Shown: positions 21,008 through 33,111 of the stretch, piece by piece
Layout of the letters: each line of letters starts with the position of its first letter
Position numbering within the stretch: position 1 is the first letter of the stretch
Assembly: GCA_004352715.1 (NCBI GenBank)
Contig: SCFE01000101.1
Span: 1,384,904 to 1,448,903, forward strand
Reading direction: 5' to 3'
DNA from: Hofstenia miamia
Lineage: Eukaryota; Xenacoelomorpha; Acoela
DNA length: 64,000 bases
Made by a program: the position numbers and the translations under genes
Notes under the pieces: generated by a model
Database searches by the model: none
The model's input: only the letters and a program-made list of their open reading frames with translations
What the model was told of the DNA's origin: nothing

Positions 21008-23259
21008 ATAACAGTTGAAAAATGTTCATGATATCTTTGTGTACTGCAACATAAAATTTATATGAACATGCGGTTGTTATGGTGTATAAACTGAAATTCT
21101 TTAGATGTTCAAAATAAACTAATTCCCAACACAGTTGTAAAAATGAGGTATAGATATAGACACTGCAAAATGCAAATTTCGCATGTTTCTTGTGGGAAAT
21201 TTAATTTCCCATTTCCGAAATTTAATACATTGGAGAGTGAGAAGAGGGTAGAAGAATGAAATTGTCAAATTTTCGTTGAATGTATTATATGACAATTATT
21301 ACATCAAGTGACATATACTTAATGTTTTTGTGCTTCACAACGTTCTGAATGTGGCAGTTATTATAGTATTGATCTTAGCATGCATTTTTCAGTGTAATTC
21401 ATGAAAGATAAAGTTTCACATTTTTAGGAAAAAAATTATATTTGAAATGTTAGTTTTCGTGCCTATCCAAGTGATGTTTTACTCTCAAACTGCTCTTCTT
21501 ATTAATTTGATGATGAAATATAAAGAAAAGAAATGTTTTTGTTAAATTTTGAACATTTTATTACAGGAACTACTGAGGAAGTAATTCTCACGTATGATTT
21601 GGTGAATTCAAATATTTAGAGGTGTGTGCGCTTAAAGAAATTGACGATTAATTTCAAATAGATGGCACAAAAATCTCAATAGATATCGAATGACTCCAGC
21701 TAAAGGATCGGGCCAAATCACCCTTCCACTCTGAGGGAAAGCAAGTGTTATTATTAGTAGTTTGTGCCACTAAGATTAAATAGAAAAAGCAGTTCTGCTA
21801 ATGCATACCACCAACAATAGGGAACCTTGCATGTAATAAATGTTGGTATGAATAGATAAGAACTGGTTTGCATGCACGCCCCTAGAACCATACTTATCCG
21901 GATTATAAATACTCCCTAAATGCGTACATTTCCTTACTTAAAAACATTAATATGTGTAAAAACAAAGTGAAAAACAGACCAGAGATTATTACTCACAATT
22001 CCACGCTATCTACGACAATTTGTCTAAGACCTGATTTATAATAAATGCTTTTAAATGCTTTTATATGAACAAACGAAATCAAACTTCTACTACACGAAAG
22101 AGTACACATGAAACAATGGAAATCATTAATTTGTAAAACGAGGGGAAATTTGATCGTTAATTTCTGTAAATAAAATTCTCCGAATCCAAAATTTTTAGTA
22201 TTTTTGACCCTTCATCAGACTTGATACGCGAATTTGGTGGTCCGACCGCCCGGTCAAATTGGATTACCACGTTACAACCTAAGAAAGTGCAAATGCAAAT
22301 ATCAAAGATTTTTAAAGCACTTTTCTTCAAGCAGACGCCTTAGATGCTCATGAGAAAACAAACGGAAGTTAGTGGTTTATAGGCCATAGGAATGCCATTA
22401 AACTGGTACATGCCTTAAAGCCTTGAAATACTCTCAAAAATACAAACAAAATTGTTTTCCCTATGCAGATGCTTTTCTTTATACATTAGGGTTGCAATGA
22501 TAATTTTCAAAATTGTCATCAATAGGCCAAACGAAGTCGGAAGAAAGTCATTATTAAAAAAGAACAACTAAAAATATATTTTGCATGTGGATTGTGAAAA
22601 CCATTTGAACTCCTTTGGTCAATGAATGCAAACAATAAAATACATCTATGGTTTCATTACTGGCTAAAATCACTTAATCGAAAAGATAACCTGTGAGGTG
22701 TTTTACTAAGCTGTTGCGGGAAGAAAATTGACGATTTTCACAATGAACACATACCAACTGACTTCTGGTTTCAGCACAATTTGCCAGAGAGACACTTGTG
22801 GCAATGTCTCTATTTATTCTGTTATAAACTAAAACGAAAATGTCTTACAATTACAACACCGATTGTATAAAAGCAATTAGTAAAATTGAATAAAACTGTT
22901 CACAATGCAATACAATGAAAAAAGATAAAAATGATAAAGCACTTACGGAATGAAAACAACTGAAATAAGGGGTTAATCAAAAGAGGTAATAGATTAAAAA
23001 TTAGAAACCAATTTCTCACATGTCTTTGGAATACAGATCTAAGAACCACTAAGCAGTTCTGATTGGAAATGCATTCAATTCAAGTTATTCACTCAATTTA
23101 AGCATATGCTTAATACTATAATTGCTACAAATTACTTGTTCGAGTGAAGATGATATTATATTACAGAATAGCGACACATCCAAACATTAACCCGGATATT
23201 TAAGTAGATGTGCATAAGATATGGAACATTTTCCAAAATAAATTCTCACTTGGTTGTTT

Positions 23260-23297
<38 letters not shown>

Positions 23298-23382
23298 AAG
23301 AACAATCAAATATCTTAGATCCAATACAAATCTATATGGAAAATAAAATTTGATTCAAAATTGCTAACAATAAATTTCTTAC
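21008..23382. other. No recognised gene; one (AT)n tract
   Basis: About 2.4 kb of AT-rich intron-like DNA. An (AT)n microsatellite lies at about 23263-23295. Near 22946-22965 the minus strand has TTATTTCAG, 13 bases, then GTAAGTG, formally a 13-nt microexon, which I cannot support further. No TIRs or long frames. Confidence 0.4.
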
Positions 23383-23505
23383 GTGTTCTCATACGTTCGA
23401 TAGTTGATGTCAAAATTCCACTAGAACTTTTGTCTACTGCACTGAATGGTAAGGCTTTCACGCCCGTTAAACCAAACTGTTTTAAACGGGACGAGTGCTT
23501 GTAAC
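23383..23505 (-). CDS. Candidate internal exon, unrecognised
   Basis: 123 nt between a strong acceptor (ATATAAATTTATTTTAG before 23505) and donor (ACAC then GTAAGA after 23383). Of the three frames, only the one starting with two codon-completing bases is open throughout. It encodes 40 residues beginning YKHSSRLKQFGLTGVKALPF and ending SGILTSTIERMRT, with one base left over, which fits the two-base start of the exon at 12093-12205 (the joint codon would be CGC, Arg). Composition is Ser/Thr- and Lys/Arg-rich and looks like ordinary cytoplasmic protein. No family recognised. Confidence 0.45.
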
Positions 23506-24040
23506 CTAAAATAAATTTATATGGAAATAGAAAATTTCGATGAGCCTGTTATCGAGAATGAAATATGTACTGCATAACAAAATTGATAACCTTCCAAAGG
23601 GTATTATAAAAATATCCAAATCTACTGGTGAATTAGGTACAAGCAAAAGAATCATTTTTTCCAACAAAGATGCTTTCAAAGTTATTATATATTCAAGATC
23701 ATTTGACTTAGGAAGAGCTGACCTTGAATTTTCAAATAAACGCTTTAAATAGAATTGTGGAACAAAAACCTCGTAAGATATTGGTATCGAAAATTATAAA
23801 AAAATTCTTAGCACTTCTCAAGTAAACCACAAGCTAGTCCGCATATACTCTGCAAAGTCTGCTTCGACTAAGTAGTTCCAACATGTTTGTCATTGGTATG
23901 GTAAATTTAGATCCATATTTTTCTAATGGTTCACTAGAGATTACCATTCATTCAGGATGGATGAATACTTGTGACCTCTTGAAACAAAAGAACGATATTT
24001 GTTCAAGAATCTAAAAGCCCATCTAATTTTGGACATTTTG
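23506..24040. other. No supported gene
   Basis: An ATG frame of 70 codons on the plus strand (23540-23752) is of a length that occurs by chance in such DNA and shows no motif. Nothing else seen. Confidence 0.35.
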
Positions 24041-24317
24041 GACCTAGGGGGTCGTTGGGTGCGAACGACCCCCCCTTTTTAGATGACCTGCCCTTTTTTG
24101 GAATTAAAGTTACACCCTAATAAATGGTTGATCGTTGACTCATCGTAAATAAAATCTATCAGTATGAAAACGTTAATTATCTCAATTCACTATTGAAAAG
24201 TCAGGTAATATACACATCACTAGAAAAATACCTTTTTAATTTTTTGTAAAAAAAGAATAGAAATGCCCTTTTCAGAAAAATCCGACGGCCCCTTATAAAT
24301 TGCTAGGTACGCGCCTG
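24041..24317. mobile_element. Probable small DNA-transposon relic (hAT-type end)
   Basis: It contains a perfect 10-bp hairpin (GGGGGTCGTT, 7-base loop, AACGACCCCC; 24047-24073) and ends in CTAGGTACGCGCCTG (24303-24317), the inverse of the CAGGCGCGTA-type terminus seen in many animal non-autonomous hAT-like elements. The matching left terminus was not found, so it is incomplete or old. No coding capacity. Confidence 0.4.
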
Positions 24318-24723
24318 AAATGTAATATGAATTAACATCTAGTTGTGCCATAATTTCTCAACTAGAAATATTCATGTGATATGTCCAAGTTGTTATATGA
24401 ATAGTGCTTAAAGAATGTGCTCAAAATATTTTAAATACACTGTTCTCCCTGCTTAAATATGCATGTGAAGACAAAAAGGATTATGCTTTTCTTAATTTTT
24501 TTCTACTTCAACTGCTATTATTTTGCTTTGTAACAACTCTGATAATGCAAGATTAAGTAGACATACTTAATCACTCAAAAACCAAAATTTTTCATGCACT
24601 AATTCATTTATGTGCATGTAACTTAATATTTTTGTTCACTAACTGAACAATTTTTCAACGCTCAATTTGCAATATTACTTTAACAAACTATAGGTTTTCA
24701 AAGACTTTTAGCAATAGTTGTAT
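24318..24723. other. No recognised gene
   Basis: AT-rich intergenic or intronic DNA up to the Tc1 element; nothing seen. Confidence 0.4.
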
Positions 24724-24727
24724 TATA

Positions 24728-26012
24728 CCTCGTTGCAAAAAAAATGGCCACGGCCTGTAGATTTCAAAACACGAATAATTCCCTAATAAGGCATTTAGCT
24801 AAAAATTTCTCAAAACGAACATGGTAGACAAACGTCTCTAGATTCAATTGGTAGCACACACAACACGATTACTTTGCAAAGTACCTGTCAACAGTTAGTT
24901 TTGCCTTGCACAACTGCAATGAATCAGTCAAAGCGAGACACACTTGAATTTCTTTACAAGCACGTGTCAACGGACCGCGAATTTTTGCGACCATGTTCTG
25001 CAATGAACGGCCGAACTTTTCGTAGGAATATTAAAAAGTTGGAAGAAGGTGGGACGTTACAAAGGGAGCGGGGAAGTGGCCGACCCCTAAAAATCACTGG
25101 AAACGAGAAGAAGCGACTTACGCAATTTGCCTTGAAAAATCCGGCATTTTCAACGAAAGAGGTAAGAGAAGTTTTTGTTCAGAAGACAGGGATCCAGGTT
25201 GACCAGTCAACTGTATACAGAACCCTACGGACTGCTGGCGTTACTAAAAAACTGGGAAAAATTGTCCCTCAAATTACCGAAAACCATAAGCGGAAACGTT
25301 TGGAGTTCGCTTCCTGCTGGAAAAGCTATCCATTTGAGGACGTCTTCCTATCTGACGAATGTGTGATCCAGCTCTATCGGAATAAGGTGGCACTTTGGAG
25401 TCCGCGGGGGAAGAGAGTGCGAAAACCGTTTCCAAAGTTTTCCCCCAAAATCATGGTTTGGGGTGCTCTCTCATATCGAAGTTTTTACCTCGTAATTTTG
25501 GAACAAGGAACTATCAACAGTCAAAAATATTGCCAGATCGTCCAGAAATTTGCTATGGAGCATGCTAACTTGGTTTATCCCGATGGGTGGATTTTGGAGC
25601 AAGATGGTGCGACTCCTCACACATCAAGGCAAACTCGTGAGTTTTTGGAGGAAAATTCTATCCAAATCTTACAATGGCCGCCAAATTCCCCGGATATTAA
25701 TCCAGTAGAGAACGTTTGGAATATCTTAAAAACAAATATTGAGAAGAGAATGCCAAAAACCAAGCTGGAATTGATCGAATTTGTTCGAAATGCAGAGCAC
25801 GAGATAACCCCTGAAGTAAGAAGAAATTTAATGTCTTCCATTTCTGGACGTTTGGAGCGCTGCATAGGAAACAACGGAGCTCTAGTGGAAAACTGAATTA
25901 GTTGTATGTAGTGTGTCCATTTACCTTTGTTTCACTGAATATTTGTTTTCATATGTATATAAGTATATTGGTAATATACGATTTTCCAGTGGCCATTTTT
26001 TTTGCAATGAGG
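24728..26012 (+). mobile_element. Complete Tc1/mariner element, 1285 bp
   Basis: The left end CCTCGTTGCAAAAAAAATGG plus CCAC (24728-24751) is mirrored at 25989-26012 with a single difference. TA dinucleotides flank both ends (24726-24727; 26013-26014), the target duplication of the Tc1/mariner superfamily. Short TIRs of 24-26 bp and a single intact transposase gene fit a compact autonomous Tc1. TIR divergence is minimal, so the insertion is young. Confidence 0.93.
24919..25896 (+). CDS. Tc1-type transposase (DD34E), 325 aa, intact
   Basis: Catalyses cut-and-paste movement of the surrounding element at TA sites. I take the ATG at 24919 (MNQSKRDTLEF); the frame is open 15 codons upstream but has no earlier ATG. 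The N-terminal third is a paired helix-turn-helix DNA-binding region with the linker RGSGRP at about 51-56. The catalytic triad is D146 (FLSDECV), D229 (EQDGATPHTS) and E264 (NPVENVW), with exactly 34 residues between the last two, the Tc1 signature. WPPNSPDINPVEN is the usual motif around the Glu. The length is normal, with no stops or frameshifts and all catalytic residues present. Confidence 0.95.
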   Translation: MNQSKRDTLEFLYKHVSTDREFLRPCSAMNGRTFRRNIKKLEEGGTLQRERGSGRPLKITGNEKKRLTQFALKNPAFSTKEVREVFVQKTGIQVDQSTVYRTLRTAGVTKKLGKIVPQITENHKRKRLEFASCWKSYPFEDVFLSDECVIQLYRNKVALWSPRGKRVRKPFPKFSPKIMVWGALSYRSFYLVILEQGTINSQKYCQIVQKFAMEHANLVYPDGWILEQDGATPHTSRQTREFLEENSIQILQWPPNSPDINPVENVWNILKTNIEKRMPKTKLELIEFVRNAEHEITPEVRRNLMSSISGRLERCIGNNGALVEN

Positions 26013-26014
26013 TA

Positions 26015-27475
26015 TACAAGTTATTGTTAAAAATGCAACATACTATTCATGTGTCGATTGTACTCAGCCTCATCCTTCATGTCGTAATCACAGAAGATAC
26101 ATGACCATAGAAGTACACCATCCACATACGAAGATGTTACGAGAACCCTAAGATAAAAATGTAAACTAGAGACAATTTCTAGCTTCAATTTGTATTATAT
26201 TTAGGCATTACAGTGATCTGTAGCTGTTTTCTCAATTTTTTAGTTCAATAGTTTGTAACCACTGATCTAACCATGACAGCGTTACTAATACTAAGGTCAT
26301 TGTTGTTATATCCGATCTCGCTATTTAAGTGAATTATACTGCCACGGCAGAAGGTGTCCACGCCGATATACATTCAAAAAAACCTCAAACTCTAGTGTTC
26401 GTAAATGCCTTATACGTTTATACAAGTAATAAAATTAATAAAATTTGAAGTAATTCGCAATTTTAATGAGTAAACACGTAACCACTCCACTTCCAAATTT
26501 GCCGAAGTTACAAGGTAGGCTTTGTGAACTTTTATTTTCATTTGAGTCTTCGTCTGAGCAAAACTTACGTACTTTAATTAATCCTTCATTCAAGTGGTAA
26601 GACTATCTTCTTAAAATTGTGCGCAAGTGTTATCATTTTATTTGGAATTTGTTAAAATTGAATTAGGTTTTAGGTCAATTATAACAGATTCCGGAAGCAA
26701 AATGAACTTACTGATTCGAAATCGTGTTTTCTTTCTCATTTTTTTCTATTTTAACAACATTCAAGTTTGCTATTTTCGATTGAAATTCTTGAAACAGTTT
26801 ATCTGTCGAAGGCGTATTAACCTAAAATTGAAAATATTAAAGTAAATAAAAAAAGACTAGTTGCACTTATTTATCGTTACATGTTCTTTAGCGAACTTTA
26901 CAAAATAACTATGTATCACAATATAATAAAGACCGAATGAAAAAAACGAAAGTATTAGCGGAAAACATCATAATAGTTGTAAATATTTACTTTTTTTGTT
27001 TCTGGGACAATAACTGAATCTAAATTTATATTTGAGGAAACTCTGTCTACTCACATTAAACAGAGGAATGATTATCTACAGAGGGATTACCGATAGTATA
27101 ATATATTTCAGCATTTGTTGAGGAATGCTTACATTTGCAAAAACCTTGTATTTTGTATAATTGTCCACCATAGCCTGTGCTACATTTATGTAACTGTAAT
27201 TTCTTATAAATAAAAAAATCTAAAATTTAATGCGAAATTATTATGCTATTTGCGACAGAGTAGATAACTGAAAAAACAAAACATATTTTCCAGAATAATT
27301 ATTTGAACAAATTGTTTGTTTCTATGTACATGTCAGTCAAAACAGTCAAATCATATAAAACCACGACTCTCGTCATCAAGAACTACATAGATTTCAGTAC
27401 AGCACCCATCTCTGTACCTCTGCACCTATAGCACAGAAAATATTCATGAACATGATAGTATTTATTTTGCCAATC
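26015..27475. other. No recognised gene
   Basis: AT-rich DNA. I found no TIRs, no splice-bounded frames and no notable repeats. Confidence 0.4.
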
Positions 27476-27850
27476 TTAGCAAACCATTTTCTTCACATGA
27501 ATTGAAGTGGAATATGGTGGCTCTTTGAACCTGAGTTGTTTTACGTATTTGTCTTTGTTACTCACATTTTCCTTATCTAAAACTGTTTTGTTCTCATTCA
27601 GGGGCGTACCCAGGATTTTCTGACGGGAGATATCATTGAAAATATTGAGAAAATAAACTCTAAAAATGCATTTCACGATCCTAGATTTTAAATTTTTCCA
27701 TTTTTACGAAAAATTTTTTATTTATCCAGACAAAATTAAATTTAGAAACCTGACGGAGGGGACATTCCACCATGTCCCCCCCTGGGTACGCCACTGTTCT
27801 CATTAATTGTCAGAGCCTTTTGATGATTGTAAAAGAAAAGTCAAAACGTT
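27476..27850 (-). pseudogene. Coding-like stretch interrupted by a MITE
   Basis: On the minus strand a frame reads ENKTVLDKENVSNKDKYVKQ, then LRFKEPPYSTSIHVKKMVC and a stop at 27476. Removing the MITE at 27599-27796 with one copy of its 8-bp duplication joins it in frame to QKALTINEN upstream, next to a possible acceptor (TTTTCTTTTACAATCATCAAAAG). The composition is protein-like, but there is no recognised domain. It could be a terminal exon hit by the MITE or a chance frame. Confidence 0.25.
27599..27796. mobile_element. Non-autonomous hAT MITE, 198 bp
   Basis: The left end CAGGGGCGTACCCAGG (27599-27614) matches the inverted right end CAGTGGCGTACCCAGG (27781-27796) with one difference. The flanks carry a perfect 8-bp duplication TTCTCATT (27591-27598; 27797-27804). 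CAG-start TIRs with 8-bp duplication define hAT. No coding capacity. A C-rich run (CCCCCCC) lies inside the right TIR. Confidence 0.92.
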
Positions 27851-29363
27851 TTGCTGGTCTCCAATACTAGAAGTGAATAAGTTTTGCTACTATTAAGCTG
27901 AGAGAAGAGGAGTTAGTTTCATTACAATAGCTTCTTTAATTTCTTCAAATGAATTTGAACGTTCGAAATCTGTGTCTTTCGAAGCCTCTTTAGGAAAGTG
28001 AAACAAAGTAGGCTTTGAAAATCATTAATAAGTTGAGAAGCTTTTCCATTTATGACTAACTCATCCGATATTTGAGATAAAAATATAGCAAAATGATCTC
28101 AATTCATCCAACGGCATTATTCATCCAGTGCTCACAAACCTGCTTTTCCCATGAACTTTTATGAAAAAACCAATAAAATTTTTATCATGACCTAAAGTCC
28201 ATACCATGTTTTGGGTGCGGAGAAAAGCACAAATTCGTGATTCCATACTCCAAAGAATTTAATGATAAACTAGTATTAGAATGCAATGATTAAATGATAC
28301 ACCTCTATGCTTTCAAAATGCTTTTGAAATTTTAAGAAAAGCTGCAAAATGGTACATTCCTTGGTCTGGTAAATGAGTTCCTCTTAGGACAATTATTGTA
28401 GTTAAAAACCTGCTATTTTCAATGCACAAGATGCAATAATGTCCAAAAACCCACGTTACAGAGCGGCAATGCTCACAATCAAATTAGATTATTTTGAAGT
28501 TATCAACTTCTGAAATAAAGGCACTGTTGTAAGTCCACATTGAACCATTCACGAAATTGAGCAAAAATGACTTCGTTTGTGAAAAGAATGCAAAAACTCA
28601 CGAATGGGAAAATGCGTGAGCCCGTGTAAGAGAAGAGATACATTTTGACGACTCTTACTGATAAATTTACTATTATAGTAGAAGTCATTTTCCGCTATTT
28701 ATTTAACTAACCTGTTTCGAAAAGATCGTTAACCCGAATCCCTACGCAAACCTGGATTAAAATGATTACGGATTATATTTCTGGGTACCTTAAACTTTTG
28801 AAGCAATGTAGGATTTCATTTATCTTTAATGACTGGAATTGTGCATGTAAATTCATACGGTTTTTTATCTCAATTTGAAAATAAATAATCAATTTACAAT
28901 TTATTTGTAGCCTTAAACATAAGCAGAATTAATAAACAGATTGGTCAATTCGCCAAACATTGTCAAAATGACCCGATATAAGTACGTAGTAGATTCAAAT
29001 GATTTGTCTTAAACTCAAATATAGTACATCTGAATCTGCAAAAACCAAATCGAAAGATTCAGAAACTAATGGATTAATTAAACACTTATACTCTCCTCAG
29101 TTCGCTTTTTAAAAACAGAAAGGATGTCCACCCCATCAATGATGTAAAACAAAGCTCATAAGATGAAGTATCTGTATCACCGCAGTATATGTCCATACGT
29201 TTGGTTCTATCATATATTTAGGCTATCGCGTTTTATATTTTCGGATCTACTGGAAAAAATAATTTCACTCAATTATGTTTGTAATTTTGAAGTGTTAAAT
29301 GTATTTCGTTTCACAAAATCGAAAATAACCTTGCAACGTTTAATTAAATGTCTTAGTTAGGAA
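27851..29363. other. No recognised gene; one weak exon candidate
   Basis: AT-rich. On the minus strand 28602-28657 is a 56-nt segment between TTTATCAG and GTGAGT, open in two frames (one reads RVVKMYLFSYTGSRIFPF). Acceptor and donor are good but the segment is too short to judge. Nothing else seen. Confidence 0.35.
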
Positions 29364-30640
29364 TTGAGTACTCAATATACTAAACTAACAGTGACATCAT
29401 TGGTGTTATACTGCCATCCGAAAATCATAGTAAAAGAAGACACCACCACTAACTTGCTCACTCTGATTGAAAACTTCAATTTCCACTTTGATCATAATGA
29501 TCCTGGTTGCATTATCTTTCTTGACACTTTTAAAGCTTTTGATCAGCTCCCCCATTCCATTCTTTTTGACAAATTAAGTTTATTTGGCTTTGATACTGAT
29601 TTCCGGTCTTACCTGTTCCATCGTCGTCAGTGTGTTAAAATCAACTCATCTATCTCTTCTGTCCTTGCCACTAGTGATGCTCCTGAAGGTTCTGTGTTTG
29701 CTGTTCTTTTCTTAATCGTTGCAATCAATGAGCTCCTCAATCTGTGCTCAACTTGTCGTGTCTACTGTACGTCAATGACACAGCGATTTTCAACTTCGGT
29801 AGTATTTTTGCCTCAAATATTACCCCCGATTTTGAGCATTTGGCTACTTGGTTTTCCGTCAACCATCTTGGTTTTAACTCAAAAAAGACGTGTGGAATCT
29901 CCTTTTCTGTGTCTCTGTCTTCTGTTCTGCCTCTCTCTGTCAACTTTGCTCCTCATCATACTCATCTTGGAGTTCAACTTGCTGCAAACTTAAATTGGCC
30001 AGAACACGTGTCCTTGAGTCTCCGCAAAGCTAATTCCTCGCTCTTTGCCCTCTTTCGCAATGTTGCCTGTAATTCCGTCTGCTGTGAAACTCTCTTTGTT
30101 CAAGTCTATTCCTCCCACCATTTTTCTTTGAGAACCCTGTTGTTGCATTTTCGTGCCTTGTTCTACTTCATGGACCGGTTCCAGAAGCGTGCTTTTAAAT
30201 GGATCTCTCCGTTGACATATAAAGACGCTCGGTTCAAATTCTCCACTCTCCCAAGTCGCTCTACTTTCATGTCTATGATCACCTTCTGTTCAATCGTTTG
30301 CTCATTCACAAATTGGACCTTGATCCTTTTGATTACCACAAAGTTCTCTAACTCCCGCTCTCTTCGCTCTGATGGTGTTGTCACATTCTCTGTTCGTCGT
30401 TCCACAAAACATCGCACCCTTCACTAGTTTTTCAACCGTGCCGTTTCAAGAAATCTTTGATGTCTTTCCTCTTTGCAGAGACCTTCTCCCACTTCGCCTA
30501 CTCTTCCATCTGCTCCTACTTCATCTTCTGTGACTGTCCTCGTTGCTGTAAAACTTGACTGTATTTTTATTTTTGTAGTCTTTGCCTTTAGCGGCTAATA
30601 AAGTCCTTCATTATTATATATGTATTATTATTGCCGACCT
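29364..30640 (+). pseudogene. LINE (non-LTR) reverse transcriptase relic, 3' part
   Basis: The plus strand first reads CIIFLDTFKAFDQLPHSILF, the FLD.(S/T)KAFD block of non-LTR RT, then APEGSVFAVLFLIVAINEL (degenerate GVPQGSVLGPLLF..YIND). After a frameshift near 29745 it reads LLYVNDTAIF, where the catalytic YADD has become YVND, then THLGVQLAANLNWPEHVSLS, the HLG/W.H block behind the fingers-palm. It ends with AATAAAG and a short ATTATTATT run near 30600-30640. Frameshift, mutated active site and missing 5' part mean it is dead. The clade (CR1, L2 or Jockey-like) cannot be settled by eye. A second partial copy is at 39612-40225. Confidence 0.85.
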
Positions 30641-33111
30641 GGGCGTCTGCATTTTTGCAGAAATTTCGAAATGTACAGGGAAATTCTAGCATAGAATAGA
30701 TCTACGGGATATTGGACTTTTGTATACATGTGGACAGGTACAATGTCACTTTTAGCAAATTTCAAAATATCTTTAGCTAAGGCAAGGACTATTAAATACA
30801 TTGAATGAGATCAATAATGATATAGATTACATAAGTTCGCAAACTGTTACTTGAGACTATATAGAAACAAGAAGAGTGAATATTTGGATTCAGTTTTAAA
30901 ACAGGTAGTTTTCATAAAATCAAGATATTGCAATACATTGTAATACGTAAAGTAAAGTAAAGTAAAGTAAAAAATTTCACTTAATCTGAAAAGAGGTTAG
31001 ACTTGTAACCCCAGTGCACAAAATATACCAGATAGAGTAATTTAAGATGAAATATTAGTCTTACGAGATAGTTTTTAGTGGAAACCTAACTCAAGATCCT
31101 AAAATTAAGCCTAAAATACTGCAGATGACTTACTAGTTCAGAGTATCTAGAATTATTGGTTGAAGGCGTTAGAGTAGTTAAAATTTTTTTGGGAATCTTT
31201 TCCTTTTTTTCATTCTGAGGTAACTGATCTAAAACAGGTAGTTTTCATAAAATCAAGATATTGCAATACTTTCACTGTTTCCTGGATCAACAATGGCTTC
31301 AGAAGGACCGCCCGATACTGCGAAAGCTTCAAATAAATTTCGAGTTTTTTCGTTAGTCTAAATGTCAAATTACCAACCAGTTTCAGACAATCACTCAAGT
31401 TTGAACTCTTTGAGACATGTTGTTGAGAATTCAATTACAAGAAATGCATTGTTATTTGATAAATATAAAACTGTGTAGTCCAGATTCATAAATAAGAAAT
31501 AAATTTGATTTGAATAAACGTAGAAAACTCATGCATTGCATTCAAAGGTTATTTAAAGATTTTAACACTATTTTGAAACCATCCGTTAAAAGAATTTATT
31601 ATAAATTCATATATTTTAATAGCAATACACAGCGGAGAACTTTGTTAATAGGAATTTATAATAGAATGCATTCATAGTTCTAATTCCCTTACTATAAAGT
31701 ACATGGTGAAATATGTCGTTTCTTTTGACAGATCAAGACTTTGCGCAAAAAGAGGGAGTTCGGTAATTCGGTTAATGAATTCGTTCATAGTATTTTAGAT
31801 GTTCAAAATGTTCCATTCAAATTTAAATCTATGGGTTCAAATCAACATTCAAAATTTTGCACAATCAACAATTAAAAAAGTAATATCTGGATTAAGCAAA
31901 ATTGAATATTTGCATTGCTCTCATATAATATTAACGTTGACTCGAAATTTCAAGATAGAAAAATTCAAGGCGAGAAATTTCCTTTTTACAAGGCTAGCAT
32001 TGGGGTTTTTTTAGATATTTTTGCGACTTTGAACTTTCACCACCTTTAATTTTCCTATTTTGAGTTTGCACAGAATCTAAAGTTTTATGTTTCTTCCCAT
32101 ATTTGATTGAAATTGAACACTTGAGTACTTCTTAGTAATTAATAGTTGGCAAAACCTAGGATAATAAAAAAGATAATAACCTCGTTTGCATTAGTTTATA
32201 AAGACAAAAAAAATTTAGAAATAATGGTTCATTGGAAAGTTTATTGACATCTCAAAAACAAACTACTCCAAAAAGTATAACGAATAACAAGGGATTTCGT
32301 AACAAATAATTTGCAGTCAGAGCTACAAATGATTCAACATTTGAAACCCAAGCATAATCTGACTCAATTAAACTTCTACGAAATTCAACCACCAACCCGC
32401 AATATATTGGTAAAATATCTGTCTAAACGTAATTGTATAAAATATTAGCCCGATCCCTACAAATTAGAATAAAATATTCAATACAAACAGTTAGTTTGAA
32501 GTCACAATGGAAAGTATAACTCAACCTTTATTCTTTGAAATGAGGAATTTTTGTATAAAGCATTTCCGAAAAAGGGCCTTCATTTCTATGATATTGAAGA
32601 CAAGTATTACATTTTTTAATGCAATAATTAGATAAAGATATACTAATGGATGACTCTCGTTGTCGAGCTTTTGAACATATTTTATACCTTACTTATTGCA
32701 ATATTTTGGTAATGTATAAATAGAATAAATTTAAAATATTGTTTGTCAATCAAATTTATTGAATATCATTATTTTTCCATATGACAAATGCCACTTTGTT
32801 GAAACAAAAGTCTCTACACACTGAGTGCCATTGACTAGCCTATGTATTTCAGGGTTGATCTGAATAGATTTTAGTAAATTCCTAGTAAGTTTTTAAAAAC
32901 ATATCCAATTTTTTAGGAATATTTGAGTAGTTTTTGTTCATATAAACACTACTATAAAAAATTAGAGCTTTGATAGTGTTCAAAAAGTTGATACTCAGCT
33001 CTGGGTAGTGATTATTAGGTTGCAAAGCGACAAAATATACGGTAAATATTTAAAATCAAACAAGAAATCAAACCCTATTATAAGCAGAGGTAGAGCCAAA
33101 GGAAAACTTAC
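30641..33111. other. No recognised gene; a direct repeat and a pentamer array
   Basis: A 40-bp exact direct repeat (TAAAACAGGTAGTTTTCATA and 20 more bases) lies at 30897-30936 and 31230-31269. A (GTAAA)n array lies at about 30945-30972 between them. The remaining sequence is AT-rich without frames or TIRs. Confidence 0.5.

Noticed and set aside
23540-23752. 70-codon ATG frame on the plus strand
   Set aside because: No motif or splice borders, opposite strand to the better-supported exon next to it.
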